This document shows positions 1-11,760 of a DNA stretch of 64,000 nucleotides, piece by piece. Position numbers and translations under genes: made by a program. The notes under the pieces are model-generated. The model saw only the letters and a list, made by a program, of their open reading frames with translations. It had not been told where the DNA came from and did not search any database. Source of the DNA: Todiramphus chloris collaris (lineage: Eukaryota > Chordata > Aves > Coraciiformes > Alcedinidae); contig JANVCC010010406.1 of the NCBI GenBank assembly GCA_025345505.1, positions 10,249,859 to 10,313,858 of the forward strand, read 5' to 3'. Numbering within the stretch: position 1 is the stretch's first letter; every line of letters starts with the position of its first letter.

Positions 1-2215
1 AAGCAAGTGGGAGGTAGCAAATTAAACGAAACCTAGCAAACTAAACCAGAAAGAGAAGCAAAATATATAGGGTTTAGGAAGAGAACTAGAAAAAAAGTGT
101 AGTTCAAAGTAACACATCCCTTTACCATTTATTCTCCATTTATCATTTTGACTGGTTTTGCTATAGGACTGGCATATATGAAAACTTTCAGCTTCAAGCA
201 CACTCTTGAAATGACAGTAAGGACAACTGCAATTGACATACAGAATAAAAAGCATTCACTCTGCCTTAAATAAAATATGATAAATTTCATATATTTACCT
301 GAAAAAATATCTCAATATAAATTACATCATTTTGCTGTAAATCTATTTTGACACAATCAATTAAATCTCCATTATTACTTAAAATCAGCACTGTTTCTAC
401 CATAACTGTCCTTGAAGGTCAGAGCAAAGATAATGACTCATCAGGTTTAGTATCCTGTCTCCAAAAGAGAACACAGAGTTAAAAGAGAACAATGTGGCAC
501 ATAGTGGGATTTGTCATGAACTATCTCCTAACCTCCAAAAATACGTAACACTGGGACTTCCTCAGCCATAGTACTCACTGTATATTGTACTCAATAGGTA
601 TTGATGGATTTTCTTTCCATGAACTTGTCCACTCTTCTCCTGAAGGCACATAAATTTTGTAGAGTGAATATGGAGAACTTCTTAAGAAAGATACTACAGA
701 TGCTAAACAAGATGAAGAACGAAGTCTTACTGGTGTTGAATGAGGCTTCTCTTCACTTCAACTGATGCTCCCCAGCTTTTCTACTGGAAGTGAGAGTAAA
801 CAAGAAATCCCTGAGGAACCACCTTCATACCACCTGGAGTTTTTCAGCCCTCTATTATCTTTAAATAGAATAGTCTTTTCTCAAGAATAAAGAACTCTGG
901 TCTGCATTATTTTCTCCCTATTGTAGCCACTTCCTACTTTGGGTGACCCTTTTTACACTTCTTTGAACTTCTCCCAGTTCAACTGTAGTTTTTTAAAGAG
1001 GGACAACAACTGTTAAGAACCAAACTCCCGTACTGAAAAAAATCTGTTGTAAACTGGAGCCCTTGTTCCTGAATGAAGATGGGTAGCTCAAAATCCAACA
1101 TATTATGTGTAAAGTTGGAGGGTTTTTTATGTACATCACAATACATTTTAGATAAAATTCTGTTTAGGTACATTTGCCACCTCAAACTCCAATCACTATC
1201 TCAGAGTCTTTTTGTAAATATAGTCAGAGATGGTCTGTGAGTGCCAGGCAGTGTTTATTTTACCCTGCACCTCTGGTCTACCTGAAATAAGAAAAGTTTG
1301 ATAAGTGGTAGCTTATAGACTCTGAAAATTAATAATAAAAACTTAGTTATTATTGCATGAATTCCAGAATGGTACCCTCTGATTTTGCTATTGATCAATC
1401 CATTGTAATTTAATCCCATACAAGTTTATACTCCACCCTGTCAGTGATTATGTTTGGTTTCATCCCAATTTCAAAGCTTTCAACATTCTGCCTAAATCAC
1501 TGCACGATTACACACACATACCTTTATCTTCCTCCCCCTCCTTTCATTTAAGGCTGCAAAAATTTGAATGAACACTTCTATTCTCTTATTTTCAGTCCAT
1601 GTTCATGGATTTCATTTGCCTACATCATTACTTTCATGTTCCCATTTTCTTTCATAATGCTGTCTTATGCGAATGTCTCATTTATCAGTTTACTTGTTAT
1701 TTGCATATTAAATACTTGACAAGCATTTATTTAACCACAAACTGTCTTTATAGTCAGAACAGAGAGATAAGCACTTTTGTGGTATGATTCATCTGACCTT
1801 ATAGAAATGTATGAGATCAACCAAACCCTGCAGGCGCTTGTTTCTCAGCTAAGAGTATAAAAGACCAAAAGACTTTTCAGATGAGGTTGTCTCAGATGTC
1901 CATTAAGCAACTATAAGGGGAATCCAGAATGAATAGCCCAGAAGATGTCTGCAACAAAAAGTCCTTATCAGGATGAACACCGCACAAAACATTTCAGCCT
2001 GAATGTCACAGACATACAGACAGGCAGTCTTTCTGAACACTTGTTTGAGAGGCATTTTAATAGCAACCAAAAATTTTACTACAGTCTGATTTGGGAGTGA
2101 TAGTCCTTCAAAGACTAGGAATCTTCCTTTATTAGCAGAGAAAACTTATACCATCTAGACTAATTAAATTACTTTGTTTCAGTTAATGGTATTTTACCAG
2201 TTTTTGTCAATATTA

Positions 2216-2244
2216 ATATAATAATATAATATAATATAATATAG
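2216..2244. repeat. TATAA-type microsatellite
   Basis: Repeated ATAAT/TATAA pentamers in an AT-only tract, seen directly. Confidence 0.8.
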
Positions 2245-4540
2245 TAGTTAACAATACAAATTACTGAAACAATCTGATTTCAAAAGAAAACCCAAAGAGG
2301 TAGCAAAGCCAGGATATTGTTACTAAGTTCATGATTCTAGGAGCAGTCAAGAATGGTTGCTTATAACAATATTGAGTCTTATCTAGTGACTGTTAAAAGA
2401 GGAGACGTTTTCACTAAGCCCCTAATTCCAGAAAATTCTACAGCTCTAAAAGGTATCCAAAACATTTGGTCATATTCTATATTGTGATCTAAGAGAGAGA
2501 GGGACAAAACAAACCAAAGGGACTTTTGTCGCTTTCTCATCCTGGCAAGCATAGTGGGACAGCAGAAGGTGGCTTTTTGACAGCTCTGCGTTTCTACGCA
2601 TCTTAAGCAATGCAAGCTCAAACTTCAGCCCAGTATATTTTCATCTGAGTACACACTGAGCCCTGGGACATGTCTAGAGAGCTATCCTATAGCTGAATGC
2701 CACATCACCTCTTGTAGAATATCTCAAGCTGACTGGAGAGTTTTCAGAGCAATTTAAAACAGCAAAGTTCCTTTAAAGCTGGATAAAGGAATTGGGAGGG
2801 TGGGGATAAACAGTGGACAGAGTTAGAACAAAGGAGGATTCAATTTCTAAAGTTTATTTTTCCTTTTTGTACCAACTGAATTCTACAGACTGCTGTGTAC
2901 TATAAGCGTTTGTGTCTTTAAATCCAGCTCACAACCAGAGCAGCATAATATGTGGCCACCTGGTGTAGAGATGATGTAAAAATCCTTGCTGATTCCTGTA
3001 TGAGCAAAGGCTGCGTCACTGCAGAGGTAAATCTCTGCGTGGCCCATCCTGGCAATGTCGCCAGCTCCCTTGCTTGCTGACTCACGTCTTGGGAAGAAAC
3101 CAGCTCTGAGGAAAGAGACTGTCCTTCAGCCTGCGATGACGCGGAGCGGGCAAGCTCAGGGACTGCAGAACTTGCCTGAGAGAGTGCATGCCAAAAGTGA
3201 CGGCTAAGCAAAGGAGCTGGGAGAATTTAAACGGGGATGCAAATGTTTACAGCTGTCAACAGCCAAATTGTTGATACTGCCGTAAGATGCTGGAGAGATG
3301 CTGGAGCATTATGACTGTTATACAGTCCCTCACATTAATGGGCAGCTCTTAGAGGGAGGATGAAAGTCTGCTTCACATTAATCATTTCAAGCTTTTCTTG
3401 CATGCCATTTACCATGTGCTTTATAATGGAAACCTCATTCAAATAACCTGCCTAATATTCCTTTGCACAAAAAAACTCTTAAAAGTGGTAAAGCAAGTAC
3501 AATGCACAGATTTTTTAAATACAGCAATAAACACCATAATTGCTGTTTATAAAGGCTGTTTTTCCCTTTGGAAAAGATCATTAATATAATTAAGATTGAA
3601 AATTGTTTTACTTATTTTACTTACTTTCTGTAGGCTCCTATAAGAAACAAGATGTTACCTTTCTTTAAAACCCTATATGCTGCTGTGAGGAACAATTACA
3701 AAATCAGACCTGGTGTTCATTCTTCAGATACGATTTTCAATGGCAGATTTATGGGCAGCCTGAACGCTAGTCTTTAAAGAAGCTGATGCTATTCATTTTA
3801 TGGTCATTCAATACTCAGCAGCACAGTGGTGTTCTACTGCCCCTGCAGCAGAATATGTCATCACAAGTATGTTGTACATGTGCACCCTGCCACAGAAAGA
3901 TCTCCCTGGGGATGCTGATCCTTTGATTTTCTGTGAGAAGAGATTTAACTGATAACCTGTTCTCTACCACTTAAAAGGAGAAAAGTAGCATTAGCACAAA
4001 AATGTTCCAGGTACTTCTTAGACAAACTGTTGATAGATGTTTTTTGGATCAGTTCAAGAGTGTTTTGTGTGAGGAACATACACGTGACCCCATGACTTAA
4101 AACACTGTTTTGGTTTATGCAGAGTATCCAAGTGTACCGTAAAATTTTATCAAGCTGCTTATATTTTTTCTTCAATATAGAAACTTGCAAAATAAATGAT
4201 TCTTTTTATTACTAAAAAAAAAAAATAAGTCATGCATTGCTATGAAGTACTTTGTGTAGAAGATTATTTGACTGAAATGGTATATTCTAATCACTGTAGC
4301 GCCACCATTATTTGCCACAGAGGAAGAGCTGATTACTGAAATCATATATAGCCATGGAATGGAATTTAGAATACAGAGTCAAGCAACAATTTCCAGGTGT
4401 CTTCCATTCCAATTCTTTTCAATACTCTGAACAGAACAACCACTGAAGCACCTTCCTTTTAATTAGCTGGTCTCCCATTTCTCCTATTAAAGATTAAACA
4501 CAGCAGAAGTTTCTGGTATTTCTCTAGCTTGAAGAAAAAG

Positions 4541-4590
4541 AACCTGCAAAAGGAAGATTAAATAAAACCTGCAAAAGGAAGATTAAATAA
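4541..4590. repeat. 25-bp direct tandem duplication, two copies
   Basis: A 25-bp unit beginning AACCTGCAAAAGGAAG occurs at 4541-4565 and again at 4566-4590 with no visible mismatch, suggesting a recent duplication by slippage or repair. Confidence 0.85.
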
Positions 4591-5533
4591 TTTCGCAGAA
4601 AGCATTCTCCTTACATTCACTCAATGGCTACAGACCCTGTTTCCTATGTTGTATCATACTGGAAAAAAAGCTGGAAGCTTGAAAAACAGGTGAATCTAAT
4701 GTTACTCAATGCACTGTAAGAGAAGAACCTTTTTTGATGCAACTCAAAATCTTTATCAAACATGCCAATACATCATTATAATAGAAAAACCTTTCTCACA
4801 ATTCATGCAAAATCTATTCATAACTTTAGTCATGATAGCTTCTGTTACTGATGGGGAAAAGACTGACTGACTGATGTGAAAATACTTACTCGAGTGAGAA
4901 AATTCAGACAACCTAGTAGTAACTTTTAAGTATATACGAACATATTCACTATGCCTATAGCATGTATAGGCTCATCAACACTGTCCTGTGTCTGTCAAGC
5001 GATAGGCTGATACATCTGAAATAAAAATAAGAGACTGTATTTTTGGACATAGCAAATACCTGACTCCAGACTATTTTCAGTCTCTCAATACTGATTCCAA
5101 TTCACATGTTTTCTCTGAAAACGATGCATACTTGAAATATGAACTAACAGCTATGTAACAGGTGACATAGAACAGCATTTCTACTAGGGGAGAGTGGGAT
5201 ATTGTGTAGAAAATAGAAACCTTTAACATTAACGTGTTCAATATTCACAGGATATGATTGCTACTACTGTCATCATTATCACAAGAAAAGAATGATGGTA
5301 GCTTTCAAAATACGTGGAAGTGCATTACCCTTAGACATTATTTTTTTGTCTAAAATTAGGATGCTGGTATTTTGAAAATGTTTATTTCAGTTGAAACAAA
5401 AAAAAACTTGAGTCTTGAAATGGGTGATCTGCCAATCAGCAATATTTAATATTTGCATTCACATGATGGGAAAGGAGTGGTCCTTGGCCATGCAGTTATG
5501 AAGGCCCCACTGTGCAAGGCAGCAGCCTTAACT

Positions 5534-5603
5534 GTCAGACAGATGTAAAGCCCCAGAAGAAAAATATAAGCAAAAGTCAGACAGAATGTAAAGCCCCAGA
5601 AGA
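5534..5603. repeat. Direct duplication of about 27 bp with a 42-bp period
   Basis: A block beginning GTCAGACAGATGTAAAG recurs 42 bp downstream with a single inserted base. The copies are separated by a short A-rich spacer. Non-coding. Confidence 0.7.
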
Positions 5604-8357
5604 CACAGCTCGGTACCTTCTGCCTGGCTCTTCGCCTGCAGACACTCAACACTTCTGTCTGAGGTGTGTGGAGCCATAAAGCGGAAGAGAGATTGTGAGA
5701 CTATATCTGACACTATGCATGAGAGGAAATAGATATTGCATTCACACAGTAAACAGCCAAATAGTTCATCTGGTAAACAGTAACCACTCCAGTACCCACA
5801 CTCAAGATATTATTAGAAGCATCTGCTTTTCCATCCCAGTAATCACAATATGTACATAGGAAAAACAAAAGAAAACATAGTAAAACAACAAAAAAAAGGT
5901 GTTTCAACAAGCTATAGAACTACGGACAACACTAAAAAAAATCAGAAATATTTCATATAGGCTAGACTATGTTTACTTTGTACTTTGAATCCTTCAAAAA
6001 CTGTTTCAAAGAACAAAGACATGACCTTTTGCTATCAGATGAGCTGATGATATTAAATAAATTCAACCTCCTTCATCCTGCCTCCTTTCTCCCTGTTTCC
6101 TTCACAAAAAGCACAGGACAGTAACAGTTTCAAAACTAACTCCTGGTCTGAACAGATGACTTCTTTTTCTGGCTCAAATCACTGTTGTGGCATTTGCTTG
6201 GCTAGAATAACACATGAACTTAAGTGGTCACCAAAGCATGGGAAAAATCTCTTTCACTTTGTAAAAATAATTATATGTTCTATTGTACTATAGAATCCAA
6301 CATTAAAGATGATGGGCATTTTTGATATACGATTCAGAATCAAAAAGTTTCAACAGAAGGTTTTATCAGATACTCTGTAAAATCCACAGTGTGGGAGTAG
6401 GGTAATTATTGTCATTTCATCACTTGCTCTCTCTATCTACAATTATCTCTTTATACTAGTAATCAGCTTTATACCATTTGATCTCTGTTGCATTTTATCT
6501 GTCTAATTACAAAGTAGCAGGAGATGTTTACATTACAAAGACTGGTTTGAGCACCCATTGCTCTCTCCCACAATGTTGAAATGTCTGTGTTTTCCAAAAG
6601 ATGTGAGACTGGAAACTAAACATATATTCAATGGCTACATCTTAGGTGTCAAAGGCAGACATATATTTAAAAATCTATTTTATAAGGAAGGATTGACCAT
6701 ACTTTTTATACCAGCAGTGTGCAACACACATTAGCATGAACAGTATGATAAAAGCACCTATCATCTCTATTTTCAATAATACTCTTACACTATTGGGTCT
6801 GAGACTAGGAACTTGTGCCCTGCTTCACTAATGTGCACCAGACAAACGTAAGCCTTGTTGAAAAGTTAGATGTTAAGCATTTCAAAACACTGCAGCAGTT
6901 CTTCATCCATGTGACCTTATTTCAAACACCAAAGAAACGCCTAAATTTGGAGGCCAATTTTTAGTAGTTAGGAGGGTCAGGAAAGCTCGTTTTGATTCAG
7001 TGATCTAAAATTGCCCTTTGGAGGAGCTTTTCTCTTGCTCTGGACTATAATGCTTTTAAATACTAGAGATATGGGCAGAGGAAGTCCTGTGACCACACTT
7101 CCTACCACCACACATCCTACCACACTTTTTGACTATAAATGCCACTGTACCTCCTGGCCTTCGATACGAAGGCCAACTCAGACCAGTGACAAACAGTATT
7201 ATTCCTCACAATCGTTATTGTAGAGATGGTCCAATCCTACAAATTCATGTTAGGGTCCAGTTAACAACCTACTCAATTTTGTCCAGGAATAATTTGGTTT
7301 ATTACAAAATCCTCCCTCTGGTGTGACCTTGTAGAAAAGCCAGCTGTAGCAAGGGAAAATAGATTATGCCTTGCTTCAGTGTAGGCATTGATCACCAAGA
7401 TATGATTTACAGCTGTATGTCCAATTCAGTTACATATTGAAAAAATAACAGTGCTGAGACAAGCTCTGAGGCCAGTGATCTTCCTATTCACACAGACCTT
7501 ACAAAATGCAGTTCCTTTCTATCACAAATTTAACCTAAACTGAAACCAGAGAGCTGACCATACATACTTACAACCAAACCAATTTAAAAAATCTGTTTCT
7601 CTGAAACCATCTTCTCCCTCGTGCTTACATCCACCAGCAAATGCAGTCCTTCCATTCTGTTCTTCTGGAAGCTAACCTCAACAAGCATCATCATAGGTGG
7701 GCCTTAATGAAACACAATGACTGAATGACAGCGAGTTGTCACTCAGGCTGAAGTTTTTGATCATCAACTCATGAAGACATTACCAGATGCTGCAGTTAAA
7801 AACAGCTCTCTGTTGCCACTTTCTTTAAATCCTAACTCCAGATGTGTCTCCAAACTGTTCTTAAACAAATTCCATAAAAAACCACAAAACCAGTGACCAG
7901 TCAGACATTTCTATTGATTAGCAGCCTCCATTCCCTTCCTGGAGACCTCACGATATCCTGGAATGAAGCTCATCTTCAAACTCTGCTCAGTTCAAAACTG
8001 CAACTAATCCCTTTTCCATTTGCAGTCATAACCAGAGCACAATAAAGCACACGTGTGGCAAACCCAATCCCAAACTTGTCACTTCTGCCAAGGGAAGGTC
8101 CCGTCCTAGGTCTGAAGAAAGCAAATGCAGTTTATGACCATATAACCAATTGTTTTTGTTTAGGTTTTGGTGCAGATATTGCTAACGTGGCTATGGCCAA
8201 GATTAAAAGCAGGGATGTTCTTAGGGACAGGTTTTGTAACAGGAATGACCAAATGGCTGTTTATCGCTCAGTTCTGAATAGGCAGTTGGCTAAGATGGAA
8301 GCTAACACAGGAAAGTACAAATATATTATGTTTGATATATATATGTTGGAACAAATA

Positions 8358-9136
8358 TAGAATCATAGAATTGTCAGGGTTGGAAGGGACCTTAAAGATC
8401 ACCTAGTTCCAACCCCCCTGCCGTGGGCAGGGACACCTCCCACTACAGCAGGTTGCTCAGAGCCCCACCCAGCCTGGGCTTAAAAACTTCCAAGGATGGG
8501 GCTTCCACCACCTCTCTGGGCAACCTGTTCCAGTGTCTCAGCACCCTCATGGGGAAGAAACTCTTCCTAATGTTTAACATGAATTGATCTATCTCTAGTT
8601 TTAATCCATTCCCTCTAGTCCTATCACTGCCCAACAGCCTAAAAAGTCCCTCCCCAGCTTTCTTGTAGCCCCCTTCAGATACTGGAAGGCCACAATAAGG
8701 TCTCCTCAGATCCTTCTCTTTTCCAGACTGAACAACCCCAACTCTCTCAGTCTGTCCCCATAGGAGAGGTGCTCCAGCCCTCTGATCATCCTCGTGGCCC
8801 TTCTCTGGACACGTTCCAGCACATCCATATCCTTCCTGTAATAGGGGCTCCAGAACTGGATGCAGTACTCCAGGTGAAGTCTCACGAGAGTGGAGTAGAG
8901 GGGGAGAATCACCTCCCTTGACCTGCTGGCCACGCTTCTCTTGATGCAGCCCAGGATACGATTGGCCCTCCGGGCTGCGAGAGCACACTGATGGCTCATG
9001 CTGAGCTTCCCATCCACCAGCACTCCCAAGTCCTTTTCTTCAGGGCTGCTCTCAAGCCAGTCACTGCCCAACCTATATTGGTGCCACAGATTTCCCCAAC
9101 CTAGATGGAGGACCTTGCACTTGGCCTTGATGAATT
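8358..9136 (-). mobile_element. CR1 LINE, 5'-truncated, relatively young
   Basis: The left edge is the complement of the CR1 3' terminus (AATCATAGAATTGTCAGGG, then TTGGAAGGGACC), so the element lies on the - strand. On that strand a frame of about 121 codons (9071-8706) reads as the C-terminal part of CR1 ORF2, the reverse transcriptase protein, with the typical stretch [20 protein letters not shown]. The rest of ORF2 and the 3' UTR follow towards 8358. The 5' end is cut off near 9136, the usual fate of target-primed LINE insertions. The long open frame suggests a younger copy than the others here. It cannot transpose. Confidence 0.92.
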
Positions 9137-10660
9137 ATGAATGTACTGGATAAGGCTTAGACAAGGTTTAAAGCTGGATCTGGATTATTGTTTGGTAATC
9201 AAGACCTGAAGGGTTTGTCTCATTGCAGGATCTTCCACAGACTACACTGCTGAGTCCATAGTAGCATTAGTAGGTAGGGAATGATTTCATTTTAGAAGAT
9301 GCTTATCTCCGTTTTTTATAGCCTAGGAAAGATTCTAGGTGTAGTTAGGGTTATAAATTTATGGAAAAATAAGGGATATTTTGTCTACTCCTTGAACTCC
9401 TAGGTGTAAAGAAAAGCTGAATGTTGGTAAGTGCCAATTGCTAAAGCATTAATAAAGCCAGTATCTCTCTTCAGCTAATACTAAACTGAAATTATGATTA
9501 AATCTTTAGAAAAGAAAAGCAGAATACATCAAATTAACAGATGGTTACTGTAGATTGCTAGAATGAAGGACTGAGGCTGATAAGGGGCAATGCTTTCTGT
9601 TAATTCTGATGGTTGTTGGTCACTTGGTAGAGATTGAAGTTATGACTGGGATTAAAGATAAGGTTTCAGAAAAATAGGAAATAAGAATTTAATTTACTGC
9701 ATGAAAGCATATGGCTGGGGTAAGGGAATATCTTAAAAATATTAATATATTAAATCAAATTTTTACCCGGCTACATATTTTACCAAAACATCCCCCGGAT
9801 AACTTAAACCTATTCATTGAACTAGAGGTTGCAGTGAACTTTAAAAAATTTTTAGAGATTACCTAGAAAGTAGGTATTTTTGCATTAATATTTACATAAC
9901 TTGAAAAGTACTCTAAAAAGAGGAACCATGTGCCATGTGTTTGATCATGTTCTGTATAGTTCAGACCTGAGAGTGGGAAGCAGCAGAAGCATTCCACATT
10001 AGTGAAGCTTTGTATCAGGGAAAACTGGCAATGAAGTGGATGCTGCTGTAGCGAAGTTTTTTTTGGGAAAAAAAAACCCCCAAATGTTGAAGTAAGCATT
10101 TTACTGTGGAAGAAGGCTTACTTTACAAGAACTTAATGCCTCTACAAGAGGTGAAATTTTGTGATGTTTTCCTTACTTGCTTAAATGTATTTCACAGACA
10201 CAATAGATTCTAGAACAAGCTACATATATTGCTGTACACACTCATAAAAGGCAAATTATAAATCATATTCTTGTGGATATTTGGATATTTTATGTCTATG
10301 CTGCCTTTCTCATCAAGTGCTGGTGCAATATAAAGTATATTCATACTTTACCGAGTTTGACTGAGATGTCCGTGGCTCTAGTATACCAGATGGCACAGCT
10401 GTAGCCACCGTTAAGCGCCGTAAAGTATTTTGAGAAGATTCATGTCACAGTTTGCATTACAAAAGAACAAGCGAGCAGGTATCAGAATAAATAAAGGCTA
10501 GCAAACAGAAGCTCTGTATTCCTTGGTACCTAATAGAAAATCTTTACAACTCGATGGCGAAATTCTGTTTATTACAGTTCTGAGGTAACAGCCAAAGAGT
10601 TCTCCCTGGGATCACACCAAGCAGACAGTGCTGACCCTGCTGTGCTACAGACAGCGCTTC
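9137..10660. other. Intergenic DNA between CR1 and the POC5 promoter region
   Basis: AT-rich single-copy-looking sequence. No exon, RNA gene or repeat family recognised. Confidence 0.6.
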
Positions 10661-10753
10661 CATGGGGCAGATCCCATTTAATACCCAAATTCATGGGGCA
10701 GATCCCATTTAATACCCAAATTCATGGGGCAGATCCCATTTAATACCTAAATT
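10661..10753. repeat. 31-bp tandem repeat, three copies
   Basis: A 31-bp unit starting CATGGGGCAGATCCCATTTA is repeated at 10661-10691, 10692-10722 and 10723-10753. The third copy has one C-to-T change. It lies about 300 bp outside the POC5 CpG island. The unit contains a short palindrome (TGGGGCAGATCCCA). It is either a minisatellite or part of the 3' UTR of the possible divergent transcript described under findings. Confidence 0.9.
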
Positions 10754-10866
10754 CATTTCACGTCTGCTTAGACAAGGTTTTACAGAAAGGCTGAATTGGA
10801 GAGAAATACTAGAAAACGCAAGCTCAGAGCTCCTTCCGAAACTTCCGTGAGAGTTGTTTAAAACAT

Positions 10867-10988
10867 CTACTCAGGAAGGTTCTCGAGCTTCTTAATTGGC
10901 GCAGGGAGAAACACTTCAGAACGACGCCGTTCCTCCGAAGAACCCTCATTTTCTTCGTTCTCCACAGGGACGCCCTTCGGCGTCTGCT
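10867..10988 (-). other. Possible terminal coding exon of a divergent transcript
   Basis: On the - strand a splice-acceptor-like TTGCAG at 10994-10989 is followed by a frame of 39 codons ending in TAG at 10869-10867. It reads as an acidic stretch (VENEENEGSSEERRRSE) followed by VFLPAPIKKLENLPE. AATAAA on the same strand lies about 295 nt beyond the stop (10573-10568). The protein is not recognised. The frame is also open further upstream, into GC-rich CpG-island sequence where open frames are common by chance, so coding status is unproven. Confidence 0.25.
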
Positions 10989-11039
10989 CTGCAACACAAG
11001 AACACCAGACTCCCCCACACGGCCTAGCCCGAGTTTTCA

Positions 11040-11760
11040 GGCAGCACGATCCCCTAACAACCACACCCCCCCGGCCTCCAGGGGCCACCAGCCGCTGCTC
11101 TGGCGCCGCAAGGGCCGCAAGCCAGGACCGCGAAGCGGCCCGCGGCGTCGGTGGGCGCTCCCCCTGCCACCCGCCCCGCCCCTACTGGACCTGCTGGACC
11201 GCCTGGACCGCCCGCCCCGCCCCGCCCCGCCCCTCACGCCCCCGCCCACGGCCGGCGGCGTCCCGCGCACGGGCCCCGGGAACGTTGCCGCCAATCAGCG
11301 CGCGGATCCCGCGAGACGCGGAGCGGCCGCAGGCGGCGGCGGAGGCGGGGCGGCTGTGGGACGGGCTCGCCTCCCCGGCCGAACAATTTCAATGGCTAGA
11401 CTGCTCCCAAACTACCCAATCAGAGCATGCATTGTAAGCGCGCTCTCAGCCTATCAGAGGAGCGCTTCTTCTTCTGTTCCGATAGTTTGAAACCGTCTCG
11501 CTCGGCGGCTCCAGCCTGCAGGTGAGAGGCGGGGGGCAGAGGGGGGTCCGTCCGTCCTGCGTCCGGAGTAGGCCGTGGTCTCCGCAGCACCTCCGTAAAC
11601 TCCCGTGTTCCCGCCCAGGCGGCTCACCCGCCCGCGCCCCCCACCCGAGCTTCCGAAGACCCAGCGAGGGTCCCTGGGGGCACCCTCTGCGCCCAGGAAG
11701 TGAGGCGGGTCGCCGCTTTAAAGACCCCCGTTTTAAAGAAAAACAGAACAACCTCCTGTT
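11040..11760. promoter_or_regulatory. CpG-island promoter of POC5
   Basis: A sharply GC- and CpG-rich block in an otherwise AT-rich window. It contains consecutive GC boxes (CCCCGCCCC repeats at about 11210-11250, Sp1-type sites) and two CCAATCAG motifs (11291-11298 and 11416-11423), which are NF-Y-type boxes. There is no TATA box. This is the arrangement of a TATA-less, broadly active promoter, and it sits directly before the first splice donor of POC5. The two CCAAT boxes suggest transcription starts at about 11450-11500. Start sites are inferred, not seen. Confidence 0.85.
11470..11521 (+). other. POC5: POC5 exon 1, non-coding 5' UTR (3' edge visible)
   Basis: A consensus splice donor (CTGCAG then GTGAGAGG) lies at the 3' side of the CpG island, with GT at 11522-11523. 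The exon upstream of it has no ATG in frame with the rest of the gene, so it is taken as 5' UTR. Its left edge is a guess from the position of the CCAAT boxes. Confidence 0.6.

Larger units (their letters stand above)
1..8357. other. Intergenic DNA upstream of POC5, no gene recognised
   Basis: AT-rich sequence without recognisable exons, CR1 copies or RNA genes. It holds small tandem repeats: a TATAA-type microsatellite near 2216-2244, a 25-bp unit repeated twice at 4541-4590, and a duplicated block of about 27 bp at 5534-5560 and 5576-5603. Open frames here are short and scattered on both strands, as expected by chance. A somewhat GC-richer patch near 2920-3230 carries a 97-codon - strand frame of unknown meaning. 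Confidence 0.6.
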
